Below, one piece after another: positions 8,248 to 17,400 of a stretch of DNA of 64,000 nucleotides. Each line of letters starts with the position of its first letter. Within the stretch, counting starts at the first letter, position 1. The position numbers were made by a program, and so were the translations under genes. Location of the stretch: contig OY759982.1 in assembly GCA_963662895.1 (NCBI GenBank), positions 124,001 through 188,000 on the forward strand. Direction: 5' to 3'. Source of the DNA: GWE2-42-39 sp963662895 (lineage in GTDB: Bacteria > Bacteroidota > Bacteroidia > Bacteroidales > Prolixibacteraceae). The notes beneath the pieces were generated by a model. It ran no database searches, was not told where the DNA came from, and was given only the letters and a program-made list of their open reading frames with translations.

Positions 8248-8886
8248 TTACAAAGAGATTCCGACTACAATATGGAATTGCTCAGTAGATGGGTTCAGGA
8301 TAACAGAACCTGAAACAGGAATTGAGAAAGAATCAGTTATTTTAATTTCTTTAGAGGTGCTTATTCCCACGTTACAGATATTAAAATCTTCGTCGTCGGT
8401 ATATTGTCCGTCACCAGCTCCGGCAAATATACTCACCTTACCAAGTTCCAGTCCTGCTTCAAAATAAACGTCTTTAGCATTTGTCATGTATGCCCCTGAT
8501 AAAGAGAGACTACCCAATCCAAGGCTAAGCATTGGTTCAAAAAAGTGGTAATCTCCGTCAAACCATTTTGAGTCTTCCGGGAAATAATAATCAGTAACCG
8601 TGATACCCAATGAAGCATTTTCTCCGAGATCGAAACCATAACTTGCATAAAGGTCTGCTTCCATCCCTTCTTCGGTTGAGAAACAGTAGGAACCCCATGC
8701 CCCAATTGCAAAACCTCCTGCGCTAAATTCAAGAGATGGCTGCATAGCAGGTCCTTCTCCAAATTTTGTACCTCTCCATACATAGCTACTATACAAATCA
8801 ACTCCGGTACTCCACTCCTGCGCCTTTGTACTTAGAGTCGAAATAGCGAGAAATCCCAAAATCAATAGTGTAAATGTCCTTTTCAT
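8248..8886 (-). CDS. Putative outer-membrane beta-barrel protein (TorF-like porin) of the ammonium operon
   Basis: A 212-residue secreted protein with signal peptide MKRTFTLLILGFLAISTLSTKA (cleavage after TKA about residue 22). The mature part alternates polar and aromatic/hydrophobic residues in short strands (for example SYVWRGTKFGEGPAMQPSL and ISLGLG-type repeats) and ends in FHIVVGISL, consistent with an outer-membrane beta-barrel. SSYVWRGTKF resembles the start of TorF-family putative porins. It is the first gene of the operon with glnK (25 bases downstream) and amt. Passage of ammonium or another small nitrogen solute through the outer membrane is an inference from context only. Confidence 0.7.
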   Translation of the reverse strand: MKRTFTLLILGFLAISTLSTKAQEWSTGVDLYSSYVWRGTKFGEGPAMQPSLEFSAGGFAIGAWGSYCFSTEEGMEADLYASYGFDLGENASLGITVTDYYFPEDSKWFDGDYHFFEPMLSLGLGSLSLSGAYMTNAKDVYFEAGLELGKVSIFAGAGDGQYTDDEDFNICNVGISTSKEIKITDSFSIPVSGSVILNPSTEQFHIVVGISL

Positions 8887-9309
8887 GATTCTAATTTTTA
8901 GGGTTTAACATTTATTATTCTTCATATATTAATTAGCCTTTAAATGGGAGGTGTCAGCAAAAAAACTATTCTTTTCTGTCTGTAACCTCTCGTGTATCAT
9001 GATTGATGGTGTAAAATTATATATTTTTCGAACAATGCCTGTGTCTTTTATGGGGGTGAGTTGTATATTAAACGCAAAATTAACATCGAAATGCTAAAAA
9101 TATGGTAGTGTAGGTTTAAAAATCAATAATAATGCATTGTAAAACCCCTTGTTTGACAATATTTGTTGTTGTTTGTAGTAAATATTGTCTTTTTGTGTTA
9201 AATAATTGTAAATAAAATAGCATTATGATTTTTATATACCTATTTGGTTGTAAAAATGACATGAAAGTGTGGCGATGTGGTGAAAAATGATTCTATTTTT
9301 TGTGTTGTT
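8887..9309. other. AT-rich regulatory gap upstream of the porin-glnK-amt operon
   Basis: This 423-base gap has no supported gene. It must hold the promoter of the minus-strand ammonium operon. CAAAATTA at 9075-9082 reads TAATTTTG on the minus strand and matches the Bacteroidota -7 consensus TAnnTTTG, but no TTG is correctly spaced upstream of it, so it is only a weak candidate. I see no sigma-54 type GG/GC site. A strong inverted repeat is listed separately at 9155-9189. Confidence 0.5.
9155..9189. promoter_or_regulatory. Perfect 10-bp inverted repeat upstream of the ammonium operon
   Basis: GACAATATTT (9155-9164) and AAATATTGTC (9180-9189) are perfect inverted copies with a 15-base spacer, followed on the plus strand by TTTTTG. 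No plus-strand gene precedes it, so it is unlikely to be a terminator there. It may be an operator for the ammonium operon, about 270 bases upstream of the first gene, or a 3' hairpin of the glycosyltransferase transcript. Confidence 0.4.
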
Positions 9310-10968
9310 TTATCTTATCACTGCTATTTTGTAATGAATTTGATATTTGTGCCTCAATGCCTCAATGTTGCTTTCCATTAATAATTGCAGAACAGGGAAC
9401 GATTTCCATTCTTCAGAAACGACTGAAACCCGGTAATCTTTGTAATTTAATAGAGGGGCAGCATCCTCTCTGTAAATAATTACAGAGTCAGAAAGAGATG
9501 AAAATGAATTTGCAGGTTCAATACATTTCATTTGCAGTTCTCCTGAATTTGCAACATTAATTTTAGCTGCAACTTTACGTTGTCCGTAAAAGACAATTGC
9601 TTTTTCCCCGGGATAGTAGGCTTTCAGATAATCCGCTATTTGTGTTCCTTGATCAGGTAAAGCAAAATTTCCTGTAAATACAGAAAGGGAAAGGATAAGC
9701 AGCAATATTACCCCGGCTGTTATTTTCAATCCTGTTGAAAATGATTTGTTTTTTCTGACAAAAAACAGGATGCCTGAAAAAATAATCAGAAGACTTATGG
9801 ATGAAGCAAATAAAAAGATATATCCTAGTTTGAATGCAATAATTGCAGAGAATAAAGATATAATTGTACCTGTTATCAGGAGGACAATATTTGTTGCAGA
9901 AATATACCGCGATGTCTTATTCGTAGCAACGTTTGAACTGAGCAAAACGGCAACGAATACAGAAAGCATTGGGAAAACAGGAAGAAAATAACGATCGTAA
10001 AATTTTACGGTTATTGTTGAAAACAGAAACATCGCGAACGACCAGGTAAATGTCAGTCCTGAGAACATTTTTACAGGATTCTGTATTTGGTATACTTTTT
10101 CTTTTAATCTGACCCAGACTGCCGGTATGATCCAAAAAGTATAATAACCAATGATGGTGAGTAATGCCAGTGCCGCATTTTTTATAATCCTGAAGTGGTT
10201 TTCTGAAATTCTTTCTCCAAGCTGGTCATTATAAAATGAAAGAATAAAAATATTCCCATGTATAGTATACATTAATATATACCAAAAAAGGGCTATGATC
10301 AGACTGATTGCTATAGCCGGCCAATTGAGCAGAGAGGTAATTTTAAGTTTTTTCCAGGGATTAAATAGCAGAAATAAAACAGACAACAGGAAAAATACGG
10401 CAGCGGGAATTCCTTTTGTGGCAAAAGCCAGGGCAAACCCCAGATAAAAAAGCCATGTATCTTTTTTTCCCGGTTTGTCCGAAATAATTAAACCCGTGAG
10501 GCCAAGTCCGCCAATCGCAAAAAACAAGGCCTGGGGAATATCAGGAATGGAGCGGGATGAACTCAATATTAAAAGCGGGTTTGATGCAGTGATCAACAGG
10601 GCAAGTAATGCAATATTTCTATTTTGTGTCAGTCTGAAAGCTATTTTGTATGTAACCCACAATAAAAGTATACCGCATATCACAAATGGCAATCTCGACG
10701 AGAAGCGGGTAATTCCAAATAATTCGTAACTGCCGGCCACCAGCCAGTAAGTAATTACCGGTTTCAAAAAACGGAGGTCTCCATTGATCTGCCTTGGAGT
10801 GAAAAAGTCATGGCTTTTCAGCATCTGAATGGCTGCATCTGTATAATGTAATTCGTCGACATAATGGAGCATATAGGTAAAGGCCAGCGGGCTGACACAA
10901 ACAAGGAATATTATAACCCAAAATAACGGGCTGTTGCTGAATCGTTTTATTTGCTCAGGTGTTTGCAT
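9310..10968 (-). CDS. GT39/ArnT-like membrane glycosyltransferase
   Basis: A 552-residue polytopic membrane protein of the dolichyl-phosphate-mannose/ArnT glycosyltransferase superfamily (PMT_2). The N-terminal part has one hydrophobic helix, then a loop with the acidic pair D-E (YVDELHYTDAAIQML, about residues 36-50) and FLKPVITYWLVAG, the K-P and first-loop signature of lipid-linked sugar donors. About a dozen hydrophobic segments follow, with FYDRYFLPVFPML in the middle and a soluble C-terminal domain (about residues 430-552). Members transfer sugars from polyprenyl phosphate to lipid A, proteins or glycans; the acceptor here is unknown. It follows the next entry with a two-base gap, so they are co-transcribed and probably paralogues. 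Confidence 0.8.
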   Translation of the reverse strand: MQTPEQIKRFSNSPLFWVIIFLVCVSPLAFTYMLHYVDELHYTDAAIQMLKSHDFFTPRQINGDLRFLKPVITYWLVAGSYELFGITRFSSRLPFVICGILLLWVTYKIAFRLTQNRNIALLALLITASNPLLILSSSRSIPDIPQALFFAIGGLGLTGLIISDKPGKKDTWLFYLGFALAFATKGIPAAVFFLLSVLFLLFNPWKKLKITSLLNWPAIAISLIIALFWYILMYTIHGNIFILSFYNDQLGERISENHFRIIKNAALALLTIIGYYTFWIIPAVWVRLKEKVYQIQNPVKMFSGLTFTWSFAMFLFSTITVKFYDRYFLPVFPMLSVFVAVLLSSNVATNKTSRYISATNIVLLITGTIISLFSAIIAFKLGYIFLFASSISLLIIFSGILFFVRKNKSFSTGLKITAGVILLLILSLSVFTGNFALPDQGTQIADYLKAYYPGEKAIVFYGQRKVAAKINVANSGELQMKCIEPANSFSSLSDSVIIYREDAAPLLNYKDYRVSVVSEEWKSFPVLQLLMESNIEALRHKYQIHYKIAVIR

Positions 10969-10970
10969 GT

Positions 10971-12599
10971 TTATTTACATTGTAACAGGTACATATTTTC
11001 TTTCGATTCCTCCCGCGTTTTGGGGTTGATATATCGGAATCCTTTATTTAATAAGACATGCCGAAACGAAATAATACTGTCGGATGGAAAGCGGGAAGGA
11101 TCATTTTTTATTTCCGATAGCCCTTCTTCATTTGTAAAAATCCATGCATTTCCACACTTCATTGTTTGTTCTAGTTCCGCTTGATTGTTGATCTGTCCAA
11201 CCTCACCTCTTCCGTAGAAAAACAATTCATACTGGCTGTACTGGTAATTATACAGTTTGTCATCACTTTGTGAAATCTGGTTAAATAATCGAGCAGCCCG
11301 GGGTACTGCCTGTTGAGAGTATATTTCTGGAAAAACATGAAAATTCAGGAAAAATGCAAGGGCAAGCATAACCAGTATCGAATTCAAAAGGGGAGATTCC
11401 TTCATTTTGATCTTTAATTTAAAAAGAATGTAAAAAAAGAAAAACACTCCCGTTATAATCCAGGTAAACACTTTGTCTGCGGGAAACAGATAAACGGAAA
11501 TAACCAGGATAAGGCTCCAGATTATTATTTCGGTAATAGTCTGGCTGATCTTCAGGAAGCAGAACATTTTTGATTGACGTTTCTTTATCGCGAAGTACAT
11601 CCATTTGGCTGTTGTTATTGTCATCAGTGGTGTAATAGCATAAATATAGTTGGGAAGTTTGCTGCGAGAAATACTCAGGATAATAAAGAAAATCCAGATG
11701 CCACCCAGTGTGAAATATTCACTGGCCCGGAATTTCTTATTGAAAAGTCTCCGGAATTCATTGAATGCGGCATAATAAAAAAATAATGACCATGGCAGGA
11801 GCATGTATAACAGGGTATGAAAGAAATATAAATAGTCAGTGTTGGTGCCCATGTATTGGCCGGTTACCCGTCCGATATTATTGGTCCAGAAATAAAATTT
11901 GATGCCATTAATACCGAATTGCCTGTATAAACTCAGAAGGGTAGGGGTAATGATGATAAAAACAATGCAAAAAACAATCAGCCAGCGAGGATCAAAAAAC
12001 TGTTTGTAATTTTTTTTCATCAGAAGATGAGTCCCTGTGGCAAAGGCGGGAATAACTGCCCCGACAGGCCCTTTGGTTAACATTGCCAGTCCGATTCCAA
12101 CAGATGCACCAATAAGGTATTTGGTTTTGTTTTGCTGAATATACTCGCTCAGTTGCCAGAGAGAAAAGGTAACCAACGGGAGAAGCATACTGTCGGTATG
12201 GATGTCCATATTATAAAGAAGGAAGAATTCAGAAAAAAGCAGCATAATTGCTGATAGTATCCCGATGTATTTGTTATACAGGTTTTTCCCCAACCGGTAC
12301 GTGAAATATAAACCCGCCAGCGAGAATAATAAAATTGGCAATTTGAAACTACAATTGGAGATGCCAAATAAGTAATACGAAAGAGCCGATAGCCAGAACA
12401 TTAGTGGTGGTTTTTGCAGGTATGGTTCTCCATGAATAGTAAGATTGATCCAGTTTCCATGTATATATATTTCTTTGGCAATACTTGCGTATTTCCCCGA
12501 ATCGCGGGTAACATCAATAAAAAGCCCCCGTGTCAATACGATCAGACTTAAAAAGAGGATTATAACAAGAATGGTTCGGATTTTTGTTGATTGAAACAT
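10971..12599 (-). CDS. GT39/ArnT-like membrane glycosyltransferase
   Basis: A 542-residue polytopic protein of the same superfamily as its downstream neighbour. The first periplasmic loop has FIDVTRDSGKYASIAKEI (acidic D residues around 28-33) followed by GEPYLQKPPLMFWL (about 59-72), the classic H/KPP motif of ArnT/PMT enzymes. The membrane core is followed by a C-terminal soluble segment (about residues 420-542). It is the first gene of a two-gene operon and is divergent from argH, with 163 bases between them. Substrate and acceptor cannot be told from sequence; undecaprenyl-phosphate-linked sugar use is inferred from the family. Confidence 0.8.
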   Translation of the reverse strand: MFQSTKIRTILVIILFLSLIVLTRGLFIDVTRDSGKYASIAKEIYIHGNWINLTIHGEPYLQKPPLMFWLSALSYYLFGISNCSFKLPILLFSLAGLYFTYRLGKNLYNKYIGILSAIMLLFSEFFLLYNMDIHTDSMLLPLVTFSLWQLSEYIQQNKTKYLIGASVGIGLAMLTKGPVGAVIPAFATGTHLLMKKNYKQFFDPRWLIVFCIVFIIITPTLLSLYRQFGINGIKFYFWTNNIGRVTGQYMGTNTDYLYFFHTLLYMLLPWSLFFYYAAFNEFRRLFNKKFRASEYFTLGGIWIFFIILSISRSKLPNYIYAITPLMTITTAKWMYFAIKKRQSKMFCFLKISQTITEIIIWSLILVISVYLFPADKVFTWIITGVFFFFYILFKLKIKMKESPLLNSILVMLALAFFLNFHVFPEIYSQQAVPRAARLFNQISQSDDKLYNYQYSQYELFFYGRGEVGQINNQAELEQTMKCGNAWIFTNEEGLSEIKNDPSRFPSDSIISFRHVLLNKGFRYINPKTREESKENMYLLQCK

Positions 12600-12690
12600 T
12601 GTTCTTATGTGTAATTGTGTTTAAATAATTTCAAATTTTATTTCTGTTTGAAAACAAAATTAGGACAAAGGATTTTAAAGCTTTTTAAAA

Positions 12691-12704
12691 ATGAATTAAT
12701 TCAT
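12691..12704. promoter_or_regulatory. Perfect palindrome, possible ArgR-type operator
   Basis: ATGAATTAATTCAT is a perfect 14-bp palindrome in the divergent gap between the glycosyltransferase operon and argH, just upstream of the argH -7 element. Its TGAAT/ATTCA halves are those of the enterobacterial ARG box, but the spacer is 2 bp rather than 4, so assignment to ArgR is tentative. Confidence 0.4.
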
Positions 12705-12735
12705 CATTAATTATATGGATAGGTTCAATTTGACT

Positions 12736-12743
12736 TATATTTG
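12736..12743 (+). promoter_or_regulatory. Candidate -7 element of the argH promoter
   Basis: TATATTTG matches the Bacteroidota -7 consensus TAnnTTTG exactly and lies 20 bases before the argH ATG, implying a leader of about 10-13 bases. No TTG is found at the expected -33 spacing, so support is partial. Confidence 0.45.
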
Positions 12744-12762
12744 TCGGTAAAATAAGTGTAAA

Positions 12763-14109
12763 ATGAAACTTTGGGATAAAGGGATTTCTGTAAATAAAAT
12801 GATTGAAGATTTTACCGTTGGTAAAGACCGGGAACTGGATGTATACCTCGCGGGATATGATGTGTTGGGATCGATGGCCCATGCAACGATGCTCGAATCA
12901 ATCGGTTTGCTCGCTGCTGATGAAAAGTCGAATTTGCTTGCCGAACTGAAAGGTATCTATAAAGATGTTACTGAAGGCCGGTTTGTAATCGAAGACGGCA
13001 TTGAAGATGTTCATTCTCAGGTTGAACTTTTACTTATCCGGAAACTAGGTGATACCGGCAAAAAAATACACAGTGGACGTTCGCGGAATGATCAGGTTCT
13101 GCTGGATCTAAAATTATTTGCCAGGACCGAAATTCAAAAAATCGTTGAATCGGTAAATGAATTGTTTTCATTGTTACTTAGCCAGGCTGAAAAATACAAG
13201 GAATACCTGATGCCTGGTTATACCCATTTGCAGGTTGCCATGCCTTCCTCGTTTGGTTTGTGGTTCGGGGCTTATGCCGAAAGTTTGATTGACGATTTAG
13301 AGATATTACAGGCAGCCTATAAAATAACAAACCAAAATCCACTGGGTTCTGCTGCCGGTTATGGATCATCATTTCCATTGAACCGCAGTATGACGACAGA
13401 ATTGCTTGGTTTCGATACCATGAATTACAATGTGGTATATGCCCAGATGGGACGTGGAAAAATGGAAAAAACGGTTGCAATGGCCCTCGCTTCCATTGCC
13501 GGAACTGTGTCGAAACTGGCGTTCGATATATGTCTGTTTATGAGCCAGAACTTTGGATTCGTGAGCCTTCCTGATGAGCTTACTACCGGATCAAGCATTA
13601 TGCCGCATAAAAAGAACCCCGATGTTTTTGAACTGGTACGTTCTCATTGCAACAGAATACAAGCGGTTCCGTCTCAGATAACACTGATGATTAATAACCT
13701 TCCTAGTGGCTATTTTCGTGATCTTCAGATCATCAAGGAGATATTCATCCCACTGTTTAAAGAAATGAACGATTGTCTGAAGATCACGACATTTGCCATT
13801 TCAAATATTAAAATAAAAAAGGGTATTCTCGATGATGACCGTTACCGCTATGTTTTTAGCGTTGAAGATGTAAACAGGCTGGTGCAGAAAGGGGTACCTT
13901 TCCGGGATGCTTATAAGCAAGTCGGAATGCAAATAGAAGCAGGGGAGTATATGCCATCAGGCGAATTAAATCATACGCACGAGGGCAGCTTAGGTAATCT
14001 TTGTTTATCCGAAATTAAAGTCAAAATGGACAAAGTAATGACGGGTTTTCAATTTTCAAAAGTTAATAAGGCCATAGACAAACTACTGGGACAGAAGCTT
14101 GTCTGTTAA
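12763..14109 (+). CDS. argH: Argininosuccinate lyase
   Basis: The last enzyme of arginine synthesis (448 residues), splitting argininosuccinate into arginine and fumarate. The fumarase/aspartase superfamily signature GSSIMPHKKNPDVFE is at about residues 276-290, with the catalytic serine in GSS. HSGRSRNDQVLLDLKLF (about 104-120) and MPGYTHLQVAMP (about 149-160) are ArgH-specific. Length is close to the usual 455-460. It is separated from the main arg cluster by the ammonium and glycosyltransferase operons, and has its own promoter region with a palindrome that resembles an ARG box. Confidence 0.95.
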   Translation: MKLWDKGISVNKMIEDFTVGKDRELDVYLAGYDVLGSMAHATMLESIGLLAADEKSNLLAELKGIYKDVTEGRFVIEDGIEDVHSQVELLLIRKLGDTGKKIHSGRSRNDQVLLDLKLFARTEIQKIVESVNELFSLLLSQAEKYKEYLMPGYTHLQVAMPSSFGLWFGAYAESLIDDLEILQAAYKITNQNPLGSAAGYGSSFPLNRSMTTELLGFDTMNYNVVYAQMGRGKMEKTVAMALASIAGTVSKLAFDICLFMSQNFGFVSLPDELTTGSSIMPHKKNPDVFELVRSHCNRIQAVPSQITLMINNLPSGYFRDLQIIKEIFIPLFKEMNDCLKITTFAISNIKIKKGILDDDRYRYVFSVEDVNRLVQKGVPFRDAYKQVGMQIEAGEYMPSGELNHTHEGSLGNLCLSEIKVKMDKVMTGFQFSKVNKAIDKLLGQKLVC

Positions 14110-14415
14110 GTAAATGTTATTATTTTTTTTCTGAGGAAATCACCTGAAATAGAGAGCCCTAATCCTTAATTGCCTTTATGCCAAGCTTGTTCTGTAAATA
14201 GAATAAAATAATTAAGTGTAATTTAGAAGATGATTGATTTTTACGAATAATTGGTCATTGTAAGAATATTCGTTATTTTCGCTTTCACTTTGTAACTATT
14301 TTATGAATTTTGCTTACAATTTTTCATTTTCAGTGTGAAAGACAGGGCAAAGTGAGTAAAATTCTGTAATAATAGCAGGCTGAAGGAAGAGAATAACTTA
14401 AATAAAACAGAGAAA
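14110..14415. other. gltB upstream region
   Basis: This 306-base gap has no gene. It holds the candidate gltB promoter (14251-14281), an inverted repeat ACGAATA/TATTCGT (14243-14249 and 14267-14273) overlapping it, and a leader in which CTTTCACTTTG (14282-14292) can pair either with GTGAAAG (14335-14341) or with CAAAGTG (14348-14354). Confidence 0.5.
14251..14281 (+). promoter_or_regulatory. Candidate gltB promoter
   Basis: TTG at 14251-14253, a 20-base spacer and TATTTTCG at 14274-14281 resemble the Bacteroidota promoter TTG-N17-23-TAnnTTTG with one mismatch in the -7 box. It is overlapped by the inverted repeat at 14243-14273, which could be an operator. Confidence 0.35.
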
Positions 14416-17400
14416 ATGCAGATTAGATTTCCAAAAGCTCAGGGGTTATACGATCCCGCAAACGAACATGATAATTGTGGGATAGGCTTTGTTGCCCATA
14501 TAAAAGGGCAAAAATCTCACGACATCATTGGACGTGGTTTAGAAGTTTTGAGGAACATGGATCACCGGGGTGCTACCAGTGCTGATAATAAAACAGGTGA
14601 TGGCGCGGGTATCCTGGTGCAGATTCCCGATGAGTATATCAGGGAAGTGCTGAAGGTGAACATTCCCCAGGAAGGAAAGTATGGAACCGGGTTGATTTTT
14701 CTTCCCAAGGTGGAAAAAGATGCGAAGAAATGTTTGGAGATACTGACTAAATATATCGAACAGGAAGGGCTTAAACTGATTGAATACAGAGATGTTGCAA
14801 TAGACAGCTCAGCCCCTGGCGATATTGCAAAAACCACAGAACCCGCGATAAAACAAGTGTTTATCAAAGGGGATATGGAGCAGGGAAGACTGGAGAAGAT
14901 TCTGTACCTGGTACGAAAACAAACCGAGAATGAAATAAGGGAATCAAAAATGAAGACAAAAGATGCATTTTATGTGCCGAGTTTGTCTTCAAAAGTAATC
15001 ATTTTCAAGGGGATGTTGACACCCGACCAGATACGGGAATATTATAAGGATTTGCAGCATCCGAAATTTAAGAGTGCTATAGCATTGGTACATTCGCGCT
15101 TTAGTACCAACACCTTTCCAACATGGGATTTGGCGCATCCTTTCCGTATGATTGCCCATAACGGCGAAATCAATACGGTGAAAGGGAACCGTTTGTGGAT
15201 GCAGGCCCGTGAAGCATTGCTGAAATCGGAAATTTATGGCGACGATCTGAAAAAATTGTTCCCGGTAGTTGAACCCAATAAGTCGGATTCGGCTTCGTTT
15301 GACAACGTGCTCGAATTTTTGCACATGACCGGGCGTACATTACCTCATGCCTTGTGTATGACGATTCCTGAATCGTTCAATTCGAAAAATCCGATTCCGC
15401 AAAGTTTGAAAGATTTTTACGAATATCACTCAACCATTATGGAGCCCTGGGACGGACCTGCAGCGATGGTCTTTTCGATGGCCGTTATATTGGCGGAACA
15501 CTCGACCGCAATGGGTTGCGTCCTTCCCGGTACATCATTACCAATAACGATATGATCGTGATGGGATCTGAGGTAGGGGTTCAAACATTTCCGGCAGAAG
15601 AGATTAAAGAAAAAGGGCGTCTTCGTCCGGGAAAAATATTACTGGTCGACACCAAACTGGGAATTATTATTCCTGACTATGAAGTGAAAGCCCAGTTAAG
15701 TCAGCGTAATCCTTACGGCAACTGGTTGAAGGAGAACCGCCTGATGATGGATGATATTGAAGTACATCAAAGGGTGCCTTCGTCAATGGGCGATAAGTTT
15801 AAAACATATGCCGACGTGTTTGGTTATTCGAAAGAAGATATGGAAGTGCTTATTAAGCCGATGTGTGACAAGGCTGCTGAGCCAACCAGTTCAATGGGGA
15901 ATGACATTCCTCTTGCTATCTTTTCTGAAAAACCACAACGTTTTTTCAATTATTTCCGTCAGGTGTTTGCACAGGTAACCAACCCTGCTATCGACCCGAT
16001 CCGCGAAGGACTGGTAATGTCGCTGACCAATTATGTCGGTTCCCTTCATTCGAATATTCTGGAGGAAACGCCGGAGCACTGTAAGCTAATCAAGTTTGAT
16101 AGTCCGATTATTACAAATACTGACCTGGGGAAGATAAAAGATCTGAAACACGAACAGTTTTCACATAAAACGATTCCAATAGTCTTCCCGGTTAAAGAAG
16201 GTCTTGCCGGGTTCATGTCAGCTTTCAACAGTATGCTCGAAGCCGCCGAAAAAGCAGTTGATGAACAAAAGAATTTCATTATTCTTTCCGACCGGAAAAT
16301 ATCGGAAGAGATGGCTCCAATTCCGTCACTACTGGCTGTTGCTGCCGTCCATCACCATCTGATCCAGGCCAAGAAAAGAATGCAGATCGGTATTCTGGTT
16401 GAAACGGCAGAAGCCCGTGAGGTGACTCATTTTGGCTTGCTGCTGGGATATGGGGCAAGCGTGGTTAACCCGTACCTGGCTTTTGCTGCCATCGATTACC
16501 TTGTGAAAACAGGGCAGATCCAAATGGAATATAAGGAAGCACGTAAAAATTATATCAAAGCTATTGATAAAGGCTTGCTGAAAATCTTCTCGAAAATGGG
16601 GATTTCAACCCTGCGGAGTTACCAGGGGGCACAAATCTTTGAAGCAATCGGATTGAATGAAGAACTGACCGGTAAGTATTTCAGGGGAACAGCTTCTAAA
16701 TTCGGAGGAATTGGCTTCGAAGGGATTTGTAAAGAGGCAACCATGTTCCATGAAAAAGTGTATGGAAAGAAAAACCGTATGAATGGCGGTTATAGTGGGT
16801 TCGAGAGTTTCGGGAATTATCATTACCGGAAGTACGGCGAGCATCATGCCTGGAACCCTGAAACGATCGGATTACTGCAATGGGCTACACGTACCAACGA
16901 TTATTCAAAGTTTAAAGAATACAGCAACCTGGTTGATGAACAAAATGCAAAACCTGCATTTATTCGCGGCTGCCTGAAATACAAAAAGAACCCGATTGAT
17001 ATTTCACAGGTTGAGCCGGTTGAGGCAATCATGAAACGTTTTGTGACCGGTGCCATGTCGTATGGATCAATCAGTAAAGAAGCGCACGAAGCATTGGCCG
17101 TTGCTATGAATACCATCGGAGGACGAAGCAATACCGGTGAAGGAGGGGAGGACCCTGCCCGTTTCGGGACCAATAAAAGAAGTGCAATTAAACAAGTAGC
17201 TTCCGGTCGTTTTGGTGTCACCAATAATTACCTGACCAATGCCGATGAGCTTCAGATTAAAATAGCACAGGGAGCAAAACCAGGTGAAGGAGGTCAGTTG
17301 CCAGGGTTCAAGGTAAATAAAATTATTGCAAAAACGAGAAACTCGACACCTGGCATTACATTGATCTCGCCTCCTCCGCATCACGATATATATTCGATTG

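Noticed and set aside
8887..9309. Sigma-54 promoter for the ammonium operon
   Set aside because: Searched by eye on the minus strand for the TGGCAC-N5-TTGC pattern; no convincing match.
15471..15480. Programmed frameshift in gltB
   Set aside because: The site lacks a classical -1 slippery heptamer or a clear downstream pseudoknot, and glutamate synthases are not known to use one. A real mutation or sequence error is simpler.
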